Source: a virus. Taken from it: a DNA stretch of 23,431 bases. The notes beneath the pieces are model-generated. The model did not search any database, had not been told where the DNA came from, and saw only the letters and a program-made list of their open reading frames with translations. Location of the stretch: positions 1 through 23,431 of the IMG/VR virus record IMGVR_UViG_3300022725_000341; one strand, 5' to 3'. Of the stretch, positions 21,848-23,431 are shown one piece after another; within the stretch, counting starts at the first letter, position 1; each line of letters opens with the position of its first letter. A program made the translations under genes and the position numbers.

Positions 21848-22736
21848 ATGAAACAACACACCCACATCCTGCTCCCCGCAGGCCTCGCCCTGCTCGCCGG
21901 CCTCCTCGCAGGCTGCGCCTCCACCGGAGGCTCCTCCGAAGGACCCTCCTTCACCCGCGCCGACATCATCACCGCCGCCGAAATCACCGCCGGCATCGTC
22001 ATCGACGAAAAATCCAACGTCGACGAAGCCCTCGAAGTCGTCGCCGACGCCCGCGCCCTCATCGGCGAAGGCAAGCAAGTCACCGTCGAAGGCCTCGCCG
22101 ACTACATCGTCACCCGCGCCGTCCAAAGCCAGGGCTACTCGCCGGGCCAAGTCTCCGCCATGAAGTCCTTCGTCCGCCGATATACGTCGAACATGACCCT
22201 CGAACTCGACCGCATCGGCATCGATCCCCAAGCCCTCGTCACCGTCCATGAAGTCCTCGACGCCATCGAGCGCGTCGCCCTCGAGGTCCAACGCTTCGGC
22301 ACCCCGAAGCCGAGAACCTACGCAGACGGCACCCCCGCGGACCGGCCCGCCACCCTGGGCGACGACGAATCCACCTTCCTCGCAAAATTCTTCGCCTTCC
22401 TCACCCTGCATTGGATCTTGTCCTGGGGCGGCGATGAAGACGAAGACACCACGGCCGCCGCCACCGCCGCGCCATACCGCCTCGCAGCCGCGCCCGCCCC
22501 GCATGACGACACCGACTGGCTCGGCTTCCCCAAGTCCGACACGCGCTCGACGTGGAAAAAATTCGTCGACTACCAGTTCCCCCCCGGCCCCGACCAGTCC
22601 CTCTACGGCTCCGGCCGCCGCGCCCCGGCCCGAGCCAATCCCCGAGCCCATGCGCAAGCTCCGCGCCCTCATGCTCGCCACCGATCCCGCCACCGGCGCA
22701 GTCGACCACCAAACCTACCTCTACCACGCCCCATGA
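21848..22736 (+). pseudogene. Lipoprotein gene with an apparent frameshift near its 3' end
   Basis: The ATG at 21848 gives a lipoprotein signal peptide (ILLPAGLALLAGLLAGC) with a clear lipobox, LLAGC, and the cysteine at about residue 23. The mature part is helical, with a possible membrane-associated segment FLAKFFAFLTLHWILSW at about 180-196. I do not know the family. The frame stays natural to about 22608 (FVDYQFPPGPDQSLYG), then becomes Arg/Pro-rich and out of character. The +1 frame carries sensible sequence from about 22625 (PRPEPIPEPMRKLRALML) and stops at 22736, overlapping the protease ATG by ATGA. I infer a one-base insertion (or two-base loss) between about 22608 and 22630. Without that correction, the sequence reads as one lipoprotein-protease fusion to 23431. 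Confidence 0.65.
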
Positions 22737-23431
22737 TCGCCCCCTCCGACAGAGTTCTCGACTGCCGCATCGTCCACGACCCCCGAAGCGCCGCCTACCG
22801 CATGGGCTCCGCCGCCCCCGGCGGCCCCCAGCGCTCCCGCCGCTGGCCCTGCGCCTACCGCCTCGACCAGGGCCGCGAAGGGGCCTGCGTCGGCTTCTCC
22901 GGCGCGCACCGCATCGGCGCCGCCCCCATGGAGCAACGCGTCAACGCCGCTCTCGCCCGCAGCTACTACAAAGGCGCGCAGCTCCACGACCAATGGCCCG
23001 GCGAGCAATATGAAGGCTCCTCCGTCCTCGGCCTCATGCGCTACTGGAAAAAGCAAGGCCTCATCGCCGAATACCGCTGGTGCTTCACCTTCCGCGAAAT
23101 CACCCAGGCCCTCTCCGCCCACGGCCCCCTCTGCATCGGCGCCCCCTGGCCCCGCGCCTGCAACTTCCCCTCCGGCGACGGCGGTATCGAATACCGCGGC
23201 ACCGCCGACGGCGGACACGCCGTCATCTTCGACCAGATCGACTTCGAGCGCCAACGCATCTGGCTCCTCAACTCCTGGGGCCGCGACTGGGGCCGCGACG
23301 GCCGCGCCTGGCTCACCTTCGCCGACGTGCGCAAGATGATCGAAGCCCGCGCCTCCTTCGCCCTCCCCAGCGAACTGCCCATCCCCCAACAAGACCCCCA
23401 GCCCAAGCGCTGGTGGCAATTCTGGAAATGA
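22733..23431 (+). CDS. Papain-like (C1-type) cysteine protease
   Basis: This 232-residue protein is a papain-fold cysteine protease. The motif DQGREGACVGFSGAH (about 45-59) supplies the oxyanion-hole Q46 and nucleophile C52. GGHAVIFDQI supplies H162, and LLNSWGRDWGRDGRAWL supplies N180, so the catalytic set is complete. There is no signal peptide or propeptide of the classical kind, so it would act in the cytoplasm or inside the virion unless lysis releases it. Related C1-type proteins occur in other phage genomes with unknown targets. The start at 22733 is chosen because it overlaps the lipoprotein's +1-frame stop by ATGA. The C-terminus (KRWWQFWK) is short, basic and aromatic. Confidence 0.85.
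   Translation: MIAPSDRVLDCRIVHDPRSAAYRMGSAAPGGPQRSRRWPCAYRLDQGREGACVGFSGAHRIGAAPMEQRVNAALARSYYKGAQLHDQWPGEQYEGSSVLGLMRYWKKQGLIAEYRWCFTFREITQALSAHGPLCIGAPWPRACNFPSGDGGIEYRGTADGGHAVIFDQIDFERQRIWLLNSWGRDWGRDGRAWLTFADVRKMIEARASFALPSELPIPQQDPQPKRWWQFWK

Noticed and set aside
22579-22585. C7 run as the frameshift site in the lipoprotein
   Set aside because: The original frame still reads naturally for about eight codons after the run (PPGPDQSLYG), so the shift is more likely further on, near 22608-22630.

Overview
The window is a stretch of a temperate, contractile-tailed (myovirus-type) prophage, or the remnant of one. Its head genes resemble phage Mu and its tail genes resemble phage P2. The sequence is GC-rich, and most of the right-hand part uses C-ending codons almost exclusively. 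The Mu/P2-type genes and a lipobox lipoprotein suggest a Gram-negative host. Nothing here fixes the taxon. Leaders without Shine-Dalgarno (SD) sites made of short pyrimidine-rich tandem repeats remind me of Verrucomicrobiota-like genomes, but that is only an impression.

Layout. Positions 1-3554 (minus strand) hold three packaging and head genes reading leftward: a Mu gpF-type minor head protein with a nuclease-like C-terminal domain, a Mu gp29-type portal, and the C-terminal half of a Mu gp28-type large terminase. At 3555-5504 an IS1634-type insertion sequence (about 1950 bp, 14-bp terminal inverted repeats, intact DDE transposase) interrupts the phage. Immediately beyond its right end, a Mu gpT-type major capsid gene missing its N-terminus reads rightward. 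The IS therefore joins two truncated head genes that point away from each other. This is best explained by inversion between two oppositely oriented IS copies, or by IS-mediated joining of two phages.

Positions 5505-8722 carry the capsid fragment, a strong terminator, an unusual head-completion/membrane fusion protein, a reverse-strand hicAB toxin-antitoxin cassette with two matching operators, a nested palindrome, a gpG/gpS-type virion morphogenesis protein and a Gp37-type protein. Positions 8715-18565 are a nearly complete P2-like tail operon in the order V, small protein, FI (sheath), FII (tube), small protein, E, E', T (tape measure), U, X, D, W, J, I. Two tail-fibre genes follow (18569-21344) with a clear drop in GC in the receptor-binding parts, then a small unknown protein. 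The window ends with a lipoprotein gene that appears frameshifted and a papain-like cysteine protease.

How the parts work together. Terminase, portal and gpF package DNA and build the portal vertex. gpT forms the shell. FI and FII form sheath and tube, with length set by T and its chaperones E/E'. V, W, J, I, D, U and X form the spike, baseplate and tail tip, and the fibres recognise the host. With terminase and capsid both broken, this prophage probably cannot make virions by itself. The tail operon looks intact. There is no tRNA, rRNA or CRISPR array, and no gene-free stretch longer than 300 bases. The longest gaps are about 150 bp inside the IS and 133 bp after the capsid fragment.
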